Shown here: in pieces, positions 17,778 through 26,176 of the stretch | Layout: each line of letters starts with the position of its first letter | Position numbering within the stretch: the first letter of the stretch is position 1 | Assembly: GCA_002314795.1 (NCBI GenBank) | Contig: DCHI01000031.1 | Coordinates: 1 to 64,000 of the forward strand | Reading direction: 5' to 3' | Length of the DNA stretch: 64,000 bases | DNA from: Bacteroidales bacterium UBA1756 | GTDB lineage: Bacteria > Bacteroidota > Bacteroidia > Bacteroidales > WCHB1-69 | Notes under the pieces: generated by a model | Told to the model about the DNA's origin: nothing | Database searches by the model: none | What the model saw: only the letters and a program-made list of their open reading frames with translations | Translations under genes and position numbers: made by a program

Positions 17778-18092
17778 ATGGCATTGGAAATCAACAGCGC
17801 AAATTTTGAACAAGTCACTCAGAGTGACAAGTTGGTTATCATTGATTTTTGGGCAACCTGGTGTGGCCCTTGCCGTGCTCTTTCTCCAATTATGGATGAG
17901 TTGGCAGAAGAATACAAAGACCAAGTCGTTATTGGAAAATGTGACACGGACGCTAACGGTGACATCGCTATGCAGTTTGGTGTACGCAACATCCCGATGC
18001 TTGTATTTCTTAAAAATGGCGAAGTCGTTGAGACGCTTGTTGGTTTGCAACGCAAAAACGACTTGGTGCGTTTGATTGACTCACTGAAATAA
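17778..18092 (+). CDS. trxA: Thioredoxin
   Basis: 104 residues, cytosolic, a single thioredoxin fold with active-site WCGPC at residues 28-32 (Cys29, Cys32), the preceding IIDFWAT strand and the cis-Pro loop NIPMLVF. Disulfide reductase for cytoplasmic enzymes. TATTTTTG at 17738-17745 is a candidate -7 element. A tRNA-Leu gene begins only 6 nt after the stop with no terminator between, so the tRNA is probably processed from the trxA transcript. Confidence 0.93.
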   Translation: MALEINSANFEQVTQSDKLVIIDFWATWCGPCRALSPIMDELAEEYKDQVVIGKCDTDANGDIAMQFGVRNIPMLVFLKNGEVVETLVGLQRKNDLVRLIDSLK

Positions 18093-18098
18093 AAGTCA

Positions 18099-18179
18099 GC
18101 CCGGGTGGCGGAATGGTAGACGCGCTCGTTTCAGGTGCGAGTGTCGAGAGACGTGCAAGTTCGACTCTTGTCCCGGGCA
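18099..18179 (+). tRNA. tRNA-Leu (anticodon CAG)
   Basis: 81-nt class II tRNA. Acceptor GCCCGGG pairs with CCCGGGC, A73 follows, and the anticodon loop TTCAGGT within CTCGT/GCGAG gives anticodon CAG (reads CUG). It has a long variable arm and a T-arm with GTTCGAC, and CCA is not encoded. It lies directly behind trxA and is followed by a terminator. Confidence 0.95.
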
Positions 18180-18198
18180 CATTCCTACTTTAAAATGG

Positions 18199-18229
18199 CC
18201 TCTAATCCTAAAAGATTAGAGGTTTTTTT
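18199..18229 (+). terminator. Intrinsic terminator after trxA / tRNA-Leu
   Basis: Perfect 9-bp stem 18199-18207 / 18214-18222 (CCTCTAATC and GATTAGAGG) with a 6-nt loop and a run of seven T at 18223-18229. Confidence 0.9.
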
Positions 18230-18311
18230 ATCGTCTTTGTGTGGCATTTCTATCCTTGATTTTAGGATGGATATTCTTTTTCATAAAATTTTCAAAAAAA
18301 ATATTCCTACC

Positions 18312-18344
18312 ATTGTTTTTTTTAGAAGATATATAGTATCTTTG
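18312..18344 (+). promoter_or_regulatory. Promoter of the heptad-repeat gene
   Basis: ATTG at 18312-18315 and TATCTTTG at 18337-18344, 21 nt apart, fit the Bacteroidetes -33/-7 pattern. The start codon is 54 nt downstream. Confidence 0.7.
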
Positions 18345-18398
18345 CAGCCGTTTTCAAAGAGTTGAAAATTCTAACTAACAGTTTTAACAAATCTATAA

Positions 18399-19115
18399 AT
18401 GATGGATAATAATCCCGTTTCTCCTATGCAGTTGCCTGGCTCGTTCGATTGGGACAAGTTAGGTGAATTTATTGCTTCTGTTTCTGAACAAATGAAAGAA
18501 ACCGACCGTCGAATGAAAGAAACTGATCGTCGAATGAAAGAAACTGACCTCCAGATGAAAGAGACCGATCGTCGAATAAAAGAAACCGATCGTGTATTTC
18601 AAGAGACGGCACGTTTTATACAACAGTCTCGTAGTGACATTGTTGAAATGAGACAAGAGTTCCGGCAGCAAATCAGGGACATTACTACTCGTTTTCTTTC
18701 ACAAAGCGGTCATATTGTTGAAGGCCTGATGGAACCCTCTGCTTGGAACTTGTTTAAAGACCTGGGATTCAATATCGTAGCTTGTTGGAAAGAGATGAAA
18801 GCAACGAACAAGTTAACGCAACGTCGTATGGAAGTGGATCTCTTTTACCACGATACAACTGAAGCAATTGCTGTAGAGGTTAAGATTAAGTGCGAACGGG
18901 AAGACATCGATCATTTCTTGGAGCAGATGAGCCATTTTAAAGAAGTCTTTACAAGGTACTCCGATGTGAATGTGTATGCCGCTATTGCGGCGCTTAATTA
19001 TAACCGTGGTGCCGATGCATACGCCGCTGAAAAAGGACTCTTTGTTATTCACGTAACTGATAATGACGTTTTTACGGTGGACGCTACAACCAAAGAAAAC
19101 AAAATCTATTTCTGA
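18399..19115 (+). CDS. Coiled-coil protein with PD-(D/E)XK-like C-terminal domain (DUF3782-like)
   Basis: 238 residues. Residues 32-66 are five near-identical heptads of the form MKETDRR, extended by a variant VFQETAR, and predict a parallel coiled coil. The C-terminal half carries a restriction-enzyme-like core: Glu in HIVEGL, Asp in RMEVDLFY, then AVEVKIK (D-x(n)-ExK), followed by a helix containing DHFLEQMSHF. Such proteins are widespread in Bacteroidetes and cyanobacteria and have no proven function; DNA binding or cleavage is an inference. It is monocistronic with its own promoter. The 3' end overlaps the convergent ribD by 10 nt. Confidence 0.75.
   Translation: MMDNNPVSPMQLPGSFDWDKLGEFIASVSEQMKETDRRMKETDRRMKETDLQMKETDRRIKETDRVFQETARFIQQSRSDIVEMRQEFRQQIRDITTRFLSQSGHIVEGLMEPSAWNLFKDLGFNIVACWKEMKATNKLTQRRMEVDLFYHDTTEAIAVEVKIKCEREDIDHFLEQMSHFKEVFTRYSDVNVYAAIAALNYNRGADAYAAEKGLFVIHVTDNDVFTVDATTKENKIYF
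18492..18596 (+). repeat. 21-nt in-frame coding repeat, five units
   Basis: Units at 18492-18512, 18513-18533, 18534-18554, 18555-18575 and 18576-18596, each close to ATGAAAGAAACYGAYCGTCGA. The period equals one coiled-coil heptad, so unit gain or loss keeps the frame and only lengthens or shortens the coil. Confidence 0.92.
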
Positions 19116-20086
19116 TTATCTGTGTTGCGTCTCCATATTTCGACACAGTTGCCGTCAAGGTCGTACCGTTCAACGCAGGTGGCGTCTCGTAACTCCGGTG
19201 CCCTGAGCCCCGCTCCCCACGTCTGATTCCCTGTTAGAATACGTGCCTCGTCCCAAAGATTGCTTTCTATGTAACTGTCTATTGTCTTTCGTCCACCCTC
19301 CACAATCACAGATTGCATCGCGTCGTTGTAAAGCTGCTCTAAAGCTAATTCTGGAACGACTGGTAGATAATTAAATCCTTCTATGTTAGGAAGTTCGTCG
19401 GCGTTTCGTGCGGCTATGTACCTTGCGGGGTCCTTTCCTTGGAAAAACCGCGTCGTTAACTGCGGGCGGTCATTGATGTACGTCCGGTAACCGACCATAA
19501 TGGACTGCTCCTCACTGCGCCAGCGATGAGTCAGCACGCGGACGGCTTCGTTCGTTATCCAGTATTTCCCATTCGGATTTTTCGAGCGGTCAATGTCCAT
19601 ATACCCATCGGCAGTTTGCGCCCATTTGAGAATGACGTAGGGTCTTTTTTTAATGTGATAGGTGAAGAATCGTTTGTTGAGCTCGTCGCACTCTTCTATC
19701 AAAATTCCTGTAACAACTTCAATGCCAGCTTCTTTCATTTTTTGAATCCCTTTGCCATTCACTTTCTCGTTTGGGTCTGTGGAGCCAATGACGACGCGTG
19801 GAATTCGTAATTCGATAATTTTGTCAGCGCAAGGAGGTGTTTTCCCATAGTGGGAACAGGGCTCCAAACTAACGTAAATTGTGGATTTCTTTAAAAGAGA
19901 AAGGTCTTTAACGGAACGTATGGCGTTAATCTCGGCGTGCGCTTCACCGTATTTCTGATGAAATCCTTCCCCGATAATTTGTCCGTCACAGACAATGACG
20001 GCGCCTACCATCGGGTTGGGCTGAACGTTCCCTAAACCGTTTTTTGCTAATTCAATGCAACGTCGGATGTAGAAACTGTCTTCCAT
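19106..20086 (-). CDS. ribD: Bifunctional riboflavin biosynthesis deaminase/reductase
   Basis: 326 residues from the ATG at 20086; the longer frame to 20164 runs into the previous gene. The N-terminal deaminase has the zinc ligands His50 (in HAE), Cys77 and Cys86 (PC-x8-C) and catalytic Glu52. The C-terminal reductase part (KRPYVILKWAQTADGYM, then VIVEGGRKTIDSYI) completes the enzyme, which converts the pyrimidine intermediate of GTP degradation to the ribitylamino form. It starts 2 nt after the debranching-enzyme stop, so the two are co-transcribed despite unrelated roles. No other rib gene is nearby. Confidence 0.94.
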   Translation of the reverse strand: MEDSFYIRRCIELAKNGLGNVQPNPMVGAVIVCDGQIIGEGFHQKYGEAHAEINAIRSVKDLSLLKKSTIYVSLEPCSHYGKTPPCADKIIELRIPRVVIGSTDPNEKVNGKGIQKMKEAGIEVVTGILIEECDELNKRFFTYHIKKRPYVILKWAQTADGYMDIDRSKNPNGKYWITNEAVRVLTHRWRSEEQSIMVGYRTYINDRPQLTTRFFQGKDPARYIAARNADELPNIEGFNYLPVVPELALEQLYNDAMQSVIVEGGRKTIDSYIESNLWDEARILTGNQTWGAGLRAPELRDATCVERYDLDGNCVEIWRRNTDNQK

Positions 20087-20088
20087 CA

Positions 20089-22035
20089 CTACAGCGTCCG
20101 GTTGTTTTGGAGAACCCAACTCAAGTAGAGTAGCGCGGCAACGCTCCAAGCTTGTGATATGCAACCATTCTGACGATGTGGCGGAGCTCCATCGAAAATC
20201 TCTCCAATGGTGGAAATACCATACTCTCGAATGTCGCTTTCAAACTCAAATAATATTTTGTCAAGGACGGGAATCGCCTTCTTCCCATAAACGGTGAACA
20301 TTCCGTTGGTAAAAGGTATCAGCAGCCACGGCCAGCACGTGCCTTGATGGTAGGCACCATCGCGGGTGGCCTGGTCTCCGGCATAGTAGCCCTTGTAGTC
20401 GGGGTCGTTTGGTGATAATGTCCGAAATCCTCTCACGGTGAGGAGTTCTTCCATACATTTTTTTAGAATCAGTTGGCGAATCTTTTCACTGATAGCAGAG
20501 TGGGGGAGCCCGGCGGCAATCAGCATATTCGGACGGACTTGAAAATTTTTGTAGTCACCGTCAACATAATCAGCAAGATAGCCTTGCTCTTTCGACCAAA
20601 ACGTTTCTTTGAAAACGGTAGGGAAATTTTTGATAATCTCTTTCCATTCTTCCTCAAACGCTTTGTCCTTTGCATAATGCGCCATTTCGGATGAAAAACA
20701 TAATGCGTTGTACCACAATGCGTTAATCTCGACTTGACATCCCGTACGTGGGGTGACGGGCTTGCCGTTAACCACCGCGTCCATCCAGGTAAGTGCCTTT
20801 CCTTCACATCCGGCATAGATGAGCCCGTTTTCCATCATTTTGATATTGTACATAGATCCTGTCTTGTACGCATTCAAAATGGATTTGAGGGATGAGCCGT
20901 ATTCTTGCCATATTTTTCTTTCCGTGGAGGTGAAAGTGGCGTACTGTTGCAAAGTCCGTACGAACCAGAGCGGAGCATCCACCGAGTTATAGGCGCAGTC
21001 ATCGCCGGCTCCCATATTGGGGAAAAGTCCGTTTTTTAATTCTGTCAACATACTGTTCATCACCTCTTTGCAAAGTTCCGGTTTGTTTAATGCCAGACTA
21101 AGTCCCGGCAAGGCAATGAAGGTGTCGCGGCCCCAGCGTCCGAACCACGGATAGCCGGCAATCACTTCCGTTTTGCCGTTGCGTTTGACGATGAATTGTT
21201 CGGCCGCATTTTGCAGACAGTTGAAATAGGTGCTTCGGTTTGTGTGCTTTTTCAGTTCGTCGGCATACAAACTATGAAGCGTGTCCGTATCGATGGGCTC
21301 GGTGCCCATCGTAATGTAAAGGACTTGATTCTTGAGTTTTACACTGATTTTTCCGGGATTGAGAAGATCCTCAATTCCGTCGTATCCGCGTTTGATTTCT
21401 TCTTCATATTCAAAATTGTTATACCAAACGGGATGATGTTCGTAAAAGATTTCTTCAGAACATTGAATATAGACTGGTGTGTAATTATCGTATAAACAAT
21501 ATCTTACACCATTTTTGCAATTTCCATAATTGGTATTGGCAGCATCATTCTGATGTGTCAGTTTATGAATCTGTCGGAATGCGAGCAGCGGCTGGAACTG
21601 GAACGAGACGGACTCTACGTCGTCTAAAATGGTATAGCGAATGATTAAGCGGTCAGCGTTGTTGAGAAAAAGAATTTCGCTTTTGAAATTGAATTTTCCT
21701 ACTCGAAAGTAGTATGTTGGAACGGGCTCAGCAACAAAACGTTGCATATATTTGTTCCCCTTTGGATCAATGATTCCGCCTTTGTATTGATGGATTCCCA
21801 AACGGAATTCCATATCATTCATAATGACGCTTTCGTTCAGATTGGATACTAAGACGTGGCGTTCATTGTCAATTCTATCTTGAGGAACAATGAACAGTCC
21901 GTGGTACTTTCGTGTGTTGAGACGAAGGAGTGTAGTAGTGGCAAATGCTCCGGTGCGGCTGCATCGAAGCAGTTCCCGAGATTTGGCGTATTCAATATTA
22001 ACCAGTTTCTCCTTTTCAAATTCTATGTAATTCAT
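20089..22035 (-). CDS. Glycogen debranching enzyme (amylo-alpha-1,6-glucosidase)
   Basis: 648 residues, cytosolic. The N-terminal GDE_N region (SRTGAFATTTLLRLNTRKYHGLFI) precedes an (alpha/alpha)6-barrel GH133-type domain with AGYPWFGRWGRDTFIALPG, DAPLWFVRTLQQY, LTWMDAVVNGKPVTPRTG and the C-terminal GTCWPWLLIPF. It hydrolyses alpha-1,6 branch points in stored glycogen. A minus-strand TATATTTG at 22063-22070 is the likely -7 promoter element, with ATTG-like sequence about 20 nt upstream. Confidence 0.9.
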   Translation of the reverse strand: MNYIEFEKEKLVNIEYAKSRELLRCSRTGAFATTTLLRLNTRKYHGLFIVPQDRIDNERHVLVSNLNESVIMNDMEFRLGIHQYKGGIIDPKGNKYMQRFVAEPVPTYYFRVGKFNFKSEILFLNNADRLIIRYTILDDVESVSFQFQPLLAFRQIHKLTHQNDAANTNYGNCKNGVRYCLYDNYTPVYIQCSEEIFYEHHPVWYNNFEYEEEIKRGYDGIEDLLNPGKISVKLKNQVLYITMGTEPIDTDTLHSLYADELKKHTNRSTYFNCLQNAAEQFIVKRNGKTEVIAGYPWFGRWGRDTFIALPGLSLALNKPELCKEVMNSMLTELKNGLFPNMGAGDDCAYNSVDAPLWFVRTLQQYATFTSTERKIWQEYGSSLKSILNAYKTGSMYNIKMMENGLIYAGCEGKALTWMDAVVNGKPVTPRTGCQVEINALWYNALCFSSEMAHYAKDKAFEEEWKEIIKNFPTVFKETFWSKEQGYLADYVDGDYKNFQVRPNMLIAAGLPHSAISEKIRQLILKKCMEELLTVRGFRTLSPNDPDYKGYYAGDQATRDGAYHQGTCWPWLLIPFTNGMFTVYGKKAIPVLDKILFEFESDIREYGISTIGEIFDGAPPHRQNGCISQAWSVAALLYLSWVLQNNRTL

Positions 22036-22062
22036 ACCATTATCTTTTTAGCAAAAAGGGTG

Positions 22063-22070
22063 CAAATATA
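22063..22070 (-). promoter_or_regulatory. -7 promoter element of the debranching-enzyme gene
   Basis: Reads TATATTTG on the minus strand, 28 nt before the start codon at 22035, in the 66-nt gap after the lptC-like gene. This separates the gde-ribD pair from the block upstream. Confidence 0.5.
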
Positions 22071-22101
22071 CATTAAATTACAATTCAATGTTAGAGGAAT
22101 T

Positions 22102-22671
22102 TTATATATCGTCGGCAAGAATCTCGCCACGGGGATTGCGAACGGTGTATTTGGTGAAACGGTCGTCCGCGTCAAAACCGTCGCCGATGTTGACGGTTCC
22201 GTCTGCGCGAATCTGGCGCACTTGGACATCGGAGAAGATGCGTTTGTCTCGTTTGTTCCACACGATCTTTTCAGTTTTGATGGTGTCTCCTTTTTTCAAA
22301 TTGGTGATGACCACGTTGCTGTGCGCTTCCATTTTTTCCGTAGCTTCCTCGCTGATGGCGTAGTCCGCCGTCATAATGGCTTCAGCCACCCCCTCATTGT
22401 CGTAGGAAATGATTTTGATACCTTGCGGACAGTCCATATAAGGTAAGTCCCCGCCGTATTTGTTGAGGATAGGGGAGAAGAGCTCGAAACTGACTCGTCC
22501 TGAGTCGCTGAACGAGAGGGCAACATCCTTCGCAGACTCGTCTGGAAATTTCCCATTGAACTCAAGCAATTCATTTTTAGAAAATTCCTGTGAACCGCAG
22601 GATATAAAAAGCACCCCAAACAAAAGGTAAAGGGTGCTCTTTATAGATGTTTTAATAAAAACGCTCATCAT
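22102..22671 (-). CDS. lptC: LPS export periplasmic protein LptC-like lipoprotein
   Basis: 189 residues; signal and lipobox FISC with Cys25. The mature domain has the LptC/OstA-like beta pattern (GIKIISYDNEGVAEAIMTADYAIS, HSNVVITNLKKGDTIKTEKIVWNKRDKRIFSD), which scaffolds LPS across the periplasm. Bacteroidetes LptC is often a lipoprotein or has one N-terminal helix. The start (ATG 22671 or 22668) overlaps the stop of the TPR gene (TAATG), so translation is coupled. No lptA, lptB or lptD neighbours here. Confidence 0.8.
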   Translation of the reverse strand: MMSVFIKTSIKSTLYLLFGVLFISCGSQEFSKNELLEFNGKFPDESAKDVALSFSDSGRVSFELFSPILNKYGGDLPYMDCPQGIKIISYDNEGVAEAIMTADYAISEEATEKMEAHSNVVITNLKKGDTIKTEKIVWNKRDKRIFSDVQVRQIRADGTVNIGDGFDADDRFTKYTVRNPRGEILADDI

Positions 22672-24116
22672 TAGCGAACGGTTGTGTTTTCTTGTATCCA
22701 GCAGCCAACGTGATAGGACTGGCCTGCACTAAGTCCGCGTTTGAATGTTTCTTCCAGAGGAACTTTGGGAAGTCTTGCGCGTTTAGCATTGGCGTCGGCG
22801 GCCACGCTTGCGTCAACAGAAGCGGCTTTGGAGTATTTGTCAGCAGCAGCCCAGTAAGCAGCACCCGGAACGACGTTCGGATCGTCGGAGTTGCAACGGC
22901 CAGCGGAAGCAGCGTACAAGTCTCCAATCAGGATGTATGCCTTGCCATAGTTGGGGCGAATTTTCAAAGCATTGTATGCCATCTGTCTGGCTTCTGAGAA
23001 GTTGTTCTTTTTCAAATAAATAGTTCCAAGCAAATAGTAGGGTTCTACTTTCTGCTCATTGGTTTGGTATAAGCTGATGGCTTCATTGATGTAGGAAGCT
23101 GCTTTGTCAAAGTCATTCAATTGAGAAATACTGAGAACGCCCATCATATAAGCAGTTTCTGCACTCGGCTGAGCTTTGTGTACGATTTCCAAAGCTTTGC
23201 GGAACGTTTCGGAATTGTGGCAACCACGCTTGTGCATCGTACCGACAATCTTTACAAGAGCAGGAATATTATCTTTGTTCTCTTCTACCTTGCTGCTATA
23301 AACTTTTTCCAAAACTTCGCAGTCGGCGTAAGGAACGAACATAGCTTCGATTTTGCCGATGGTCTTTTCATAGTTTTTCACCAGTGCCATTTGGCGGGTT
23401 GTGTCCTGCGTGAGTTTTTTCAACTCTTTGTCATAGACAATCTTGTCAATTTCTGCTGATTCGAATTTCTTTTGGAGAACTTCAAATTGAGGAAGATCTT
23501 CTTCGTATTTTTTCCAAGCATTGATGATGGCTTCGTCAATGTATTCGGTTGCTCTTTCGTATGCGTCAATGACGATGTTTGTGTCTTTTCGGACGATAAC
23601 GAACTGTGTTGCAAGACGGAAGTAGCAGTCCCATACAACGGGCTGTGTAGCCGACTTTTCCATTTCAACGGACTTGATACAGTTTTCAAAAGCTTCTTCC
23701 ACTTTTTCCATACTTTTGTTGCGATACATCATCGTATAATAGGCCTGATAACCAATACCTTGTCCTTTGGAGAATGATTTCGGGAAGGATGCCGGATAGA
23801 TGTCGTACGTCCAAAGCAGAGTGTCGATGAGTCGTTCTCTGCGAGCGGAGTCTTTTTCTTCTTTAATCATAGCTTGCAGCATCTTGGGAGCATTTTGGTA
23901 CATACCGCTCCAAGCGCACGGGCATTTCGTGACTACGGATTGCCAAGCGGAATAAGCGTCTTCCCAATGTTTTGCCTTGAAGTGCATATTGAATGCTGTT
24001 ACGTTCCCGAGGCAAGCGATAGAGTCTTCTTCTGTGGCACCATACTGGAAGCTACATTGTGCATTTGCTGTCCAAGCACACAAGATGACTGCGACTACTA
24101 AAAGTAATTTCTTCAT
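22671..24116 (-). CDS. Exported TPR-repeat protein
   Basis: 481 residues with a signal peptide (ends TANAQ). A long alpha-helical stretch is followed by tetratricopeptide repeats (SAETAYMMGVLSISQLNDFDKAASYINEAIS, EPYYLLGTIYLKKNNFSEARQMAYNALKI, YGKAYILIGDLYAA). Proteins of this kind sit between a FadL-type outer-membrane protein and lptC in many Bacteroidales; the exact role is unknown, and a periplasmic scaffold is an inference. Confidence 0.75.
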   Translation of the reverse strand: MKKLLLVVAVILCAWTANAQCSFQYGATEEDSIACLGNVTAFNMHFKAKHWEDAYSAWQSVVTKCPCAWSGMYQNAPKMLQAMIKEEKDSARRERLIDTLLWTYDIYPASFPKSFSKGQGIGYQAYYTMMYRNKSMEKVEEAFENCIKSVEMEKSATQPVVWDCYFRLATQFVIVRKDTNIVIDAYERATEYIDEAIINAWKKYEEDLPQFEVLQKKFESAEIDKIVYDKELKKLTQDTTRQMALVKNYEKTIGKIEAMFVPYADCEVLEKVYSSKVEENKDNIPALVKIVGTMHKRGCHNSETFRKALEIVHKAQPSAETAYMMGVLSISQLNDFDKAASYINEAISLYQTNEQKVEPYYLLGTIYLKKNNFSEARQMAYNALKIRPNYGKAYILIGDLYAASAGRCNSDDPNVVPGAAYWAAADKYSKAASVDASVAADANAKRARLPKVPLEETFKRGLSAGQSYHVGCWIQENTTVR

Positions 24117-24147
24117 AGTTTTATTTTTTTGATTGATAAATTATTCT

Positions 24148-25437
24148 TTAATCGAGTTTGACACGTTGATACCATTTTTCTTGCAGTGTGAAGTGGAGAG
24201 AGAATCGGAAGTAATTGTCTCTCAACAGGTCGTTGGCGTGGGTCCCCATAATTCCGTATTCAAACAGCACCCCGATGGACGAGTTGAAGGAGTAGGATTT
24301 GAACGGGAATCCAAGACCGAGTGAAAAACTGAAGTCAGTGATTGCCGTATTGCCATCTCCTGTCGGAATGGTGATGTAGCCAGAAGTATAACGCGCGCCG
24401 GCACGAATTCGTATCCTTTTAAAATATTTTGTTGAATTGGCATCCGGAATGAATTGCAAACCAAAGTTGTACGTCATTGAGTTTTTCAAGTTCTCACTGT
24501 TCGGGGACGCAGACATATAGTATCTTTTCCAATCCTGCCACGTGGCATCCGCTGTAACACAAACCTTTTCTTTAAATTGATACGAAATTCCGCCCCCAAT
24601 GGTTTGTGGAAGTTTCATATTCCCTTTCGTCTTGGCATAGTTGATCGTATCTACGGCTGTGGAACTGGTACTTGAAAAGTTATAGACGTAATCGGTCTGA
24701 CGTGTCCAAACGTATGCACTGGTTTCATACACCAAACCAAAACCGAGTTTGTGTTTGTTATTGATGTTGCAAAAATACTGAACACCGGCGGAAATATTGA
24801 TGCCGTCAATGTCCGTAATGCGGTTTACCATCGTGTGGAAGAAGTTTGTTCCATCAAAGATAGCTGCTTTTTCGTAGTTGAGTTTTCCAAACACGTACGA
24901 AACGTTCAAGCCGATGGAAAGCCCTTTGTAAATCTTGAAAGCATTTCCCCAATACAATTGCAGTAAACCACCGTCGCCAGCATATTGATAATTAACGGTT
25001 CCGACATTTTTTACATCTCTGATGTCCAATATGTTATAACCGAGGTTGCTATACTGCATAACGCCGGCAGATGTTCTCCAGTGTTTTGTAACCGGCAGCC
25101 CGATACAAAAGTAAGTGGGACGGGCGTAGGTAGCTTTTTGGGAAATGCTGTATGTGGAAAGCGTACTGGAATAGATGCTGAAAGCAATGTCCGCAGTAAA
25201 TGACAGCGAGTCAAAACCGACGTAGGATGCGGGGTTCTTGAAGTTGATTAGGTACGGGTCTTGCATTGCATAGCCAACTCGGCCCATCGCATCGTACGCT
25301 CCGGTGCTTGTTTCACTGAGCAAACCGATGCCATACATCGAGTAGGGTGAACTAATCTCGTTTTGGGCAATAGACAATAGTGTGCCCGAAAGCAAGATTA
25401 AAGCAGCTATGAAATATTTATATATGTGTTTCAACAT
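24148..25437 (-). CDS. Outer-membrane beta-barrel protein, FadL/OMPP1-like
   Basis: 429 residues, signal peptide ending LLSIAQ. The N-terminus SSPYSMYGIGLLSETSTGAYDAMGRVGYA and NPASYVGFDSLSF resemble the OMPP1/FadL/PorV-like barrels of Bacteroidetes. The rest is repeated aromatic strands (FKIYKGLSIGLNVSYVFG, KLGFGLVYETSAYVW) ending FRFSLHFTLQEKWYQRVKLD. The start overlaps the 3' end of coaX by 20 nt. Ligand unknown. Confidence 0.78.
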   Translation of the reverse strand: MLKHIYKYFIAALILLSGTLLSIAQNEISSPYSMYGIGLLSETSTGAYDAMGRVGYAMQDPYLINFKNPASYVGFDSLSFTADIAFSIYSSTLSTYSISQKATYARPTYFCIGLPVTKHWRTSAGVMQYSNLGYNILDIRDVKNVGTVNYQYAGDGGLLQLYWGNAFKIYKGLSIGLNVSYVFGKLNYEKAAIFDGTNFFHTMVNRITDIDGINISAGVQYFCNINNKHKLGFGLVYETSAYVWTRQTDYVYNFSSTSSTAVDTINYAKTKGNMKLPQTIGGGISYQFKEKVCVTADATWQDWKRYYMSASPNSENLKNSMTYNFGLQFIPDANSTKYFKRIRIRAGARYTSGYITIPTGDGNTAITDFSFSLGLGFPFKSYSFNSSIGVLFEYGIMGTHANDLLRDNYFRFSLHFTLQEKWYQRVKLD

Positions 25438-26155
25438 TATGTATCAATATTTTGTATAACCCGTGCAGGACAAAATTTGGGGCGGCAAATATCGGAAATT
25501 TTATTGATTCGTCCAAATCATTTTTATTTCCTCCGGTGAGTACCACCTTGACGTCTCCGTATGTTTCCGTGTAACGTTGGATTGCCCCGTTGATTTCATC
25601 TGTTAGCCCGTTTATGACGCCGCATCGGATGGACTCCGCAGTCGTTGTCCCAACCAGGTTACAGGATGTAGTGCTTTCGATAAGTGGCAGTCGTTCAGTA
25701 AATTGATGGAGCGCTTTGAAACGCATTTGTAGTCCGGGCGATATGGATCCACCGAGGTATTCCGCATCTTTATTGACAAAATCCATAACCAAACAAGTTC
25801 CTGCTTGAATGGAAAGGACATTTTCATTTGGAAACATTGCATTAGCCGCAACGGCGTTTGCAATCCGGTCTAAACCAAGCGTTTGTGGAGTTTTGTATTT
25901 TAATACAATGGGCAGTCGGGTCTGATGTGAGAAGGTGAAAATGGGTACTCGGTCGTGAAGAAAACTTTCAATCTCTGTTATGTCCGTGCCGACATTGGAT
26001 ACGATGGCGCGTCCGATGCTGTATTTCTCAAAATATGAAATAAGAATTTCCTTGTCAATGTGCGGACTTTCTGCGAAAGCAATCATTTCACCTTCGTATG
26101 AAAACACAGCCGCCTTTTGCAGCGTGTTGCCCGCATCTATGGCAAGGAAATCCAT
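25418..26155 (-). CDS. coaX: Type III pantothenate kinase
   Basis: 245 residues, cytosolic, ASKHA fold. The phosphate-1 motif is IDAGNT (Asp7), followed by GLDRIANAVAAN and the GGSISPGLQMRFKALHQFTERLP segment typical of type III enzymes. It phosphorylates pantothenate in the first step of coenzyme A synthesis. It heads the coaX, outer-membrane protein, TPR, lptC order, and starts 21 nt after the phosphohexomutase stop. Confidence 0.93.
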   Translation of the reverse strand: MDFLAIDAGNTLQKAAVFSYEGEMIAFAESPHIDKEILISYFEKYSIGRAIVSNVGTDITEIESFLHDRVPIFTFSHQTRLPIVLKYKTPQTLGLDRIANAVAANAMFPNENVLSIQAGTCLVMDFVNKDAEYLGGSISPGLQMRFKALHQFTERLPLIESTTSCNLVGTTTAESIRCGVINGLTDEINGAIQRYTETYGDVKVVLTGGNKNDLDESIKFPIFAAPNFVLHGLYKILIHNVETHI

Positions 26156-26176
26156 TTCGGTTGCGAATAGTTTCTA

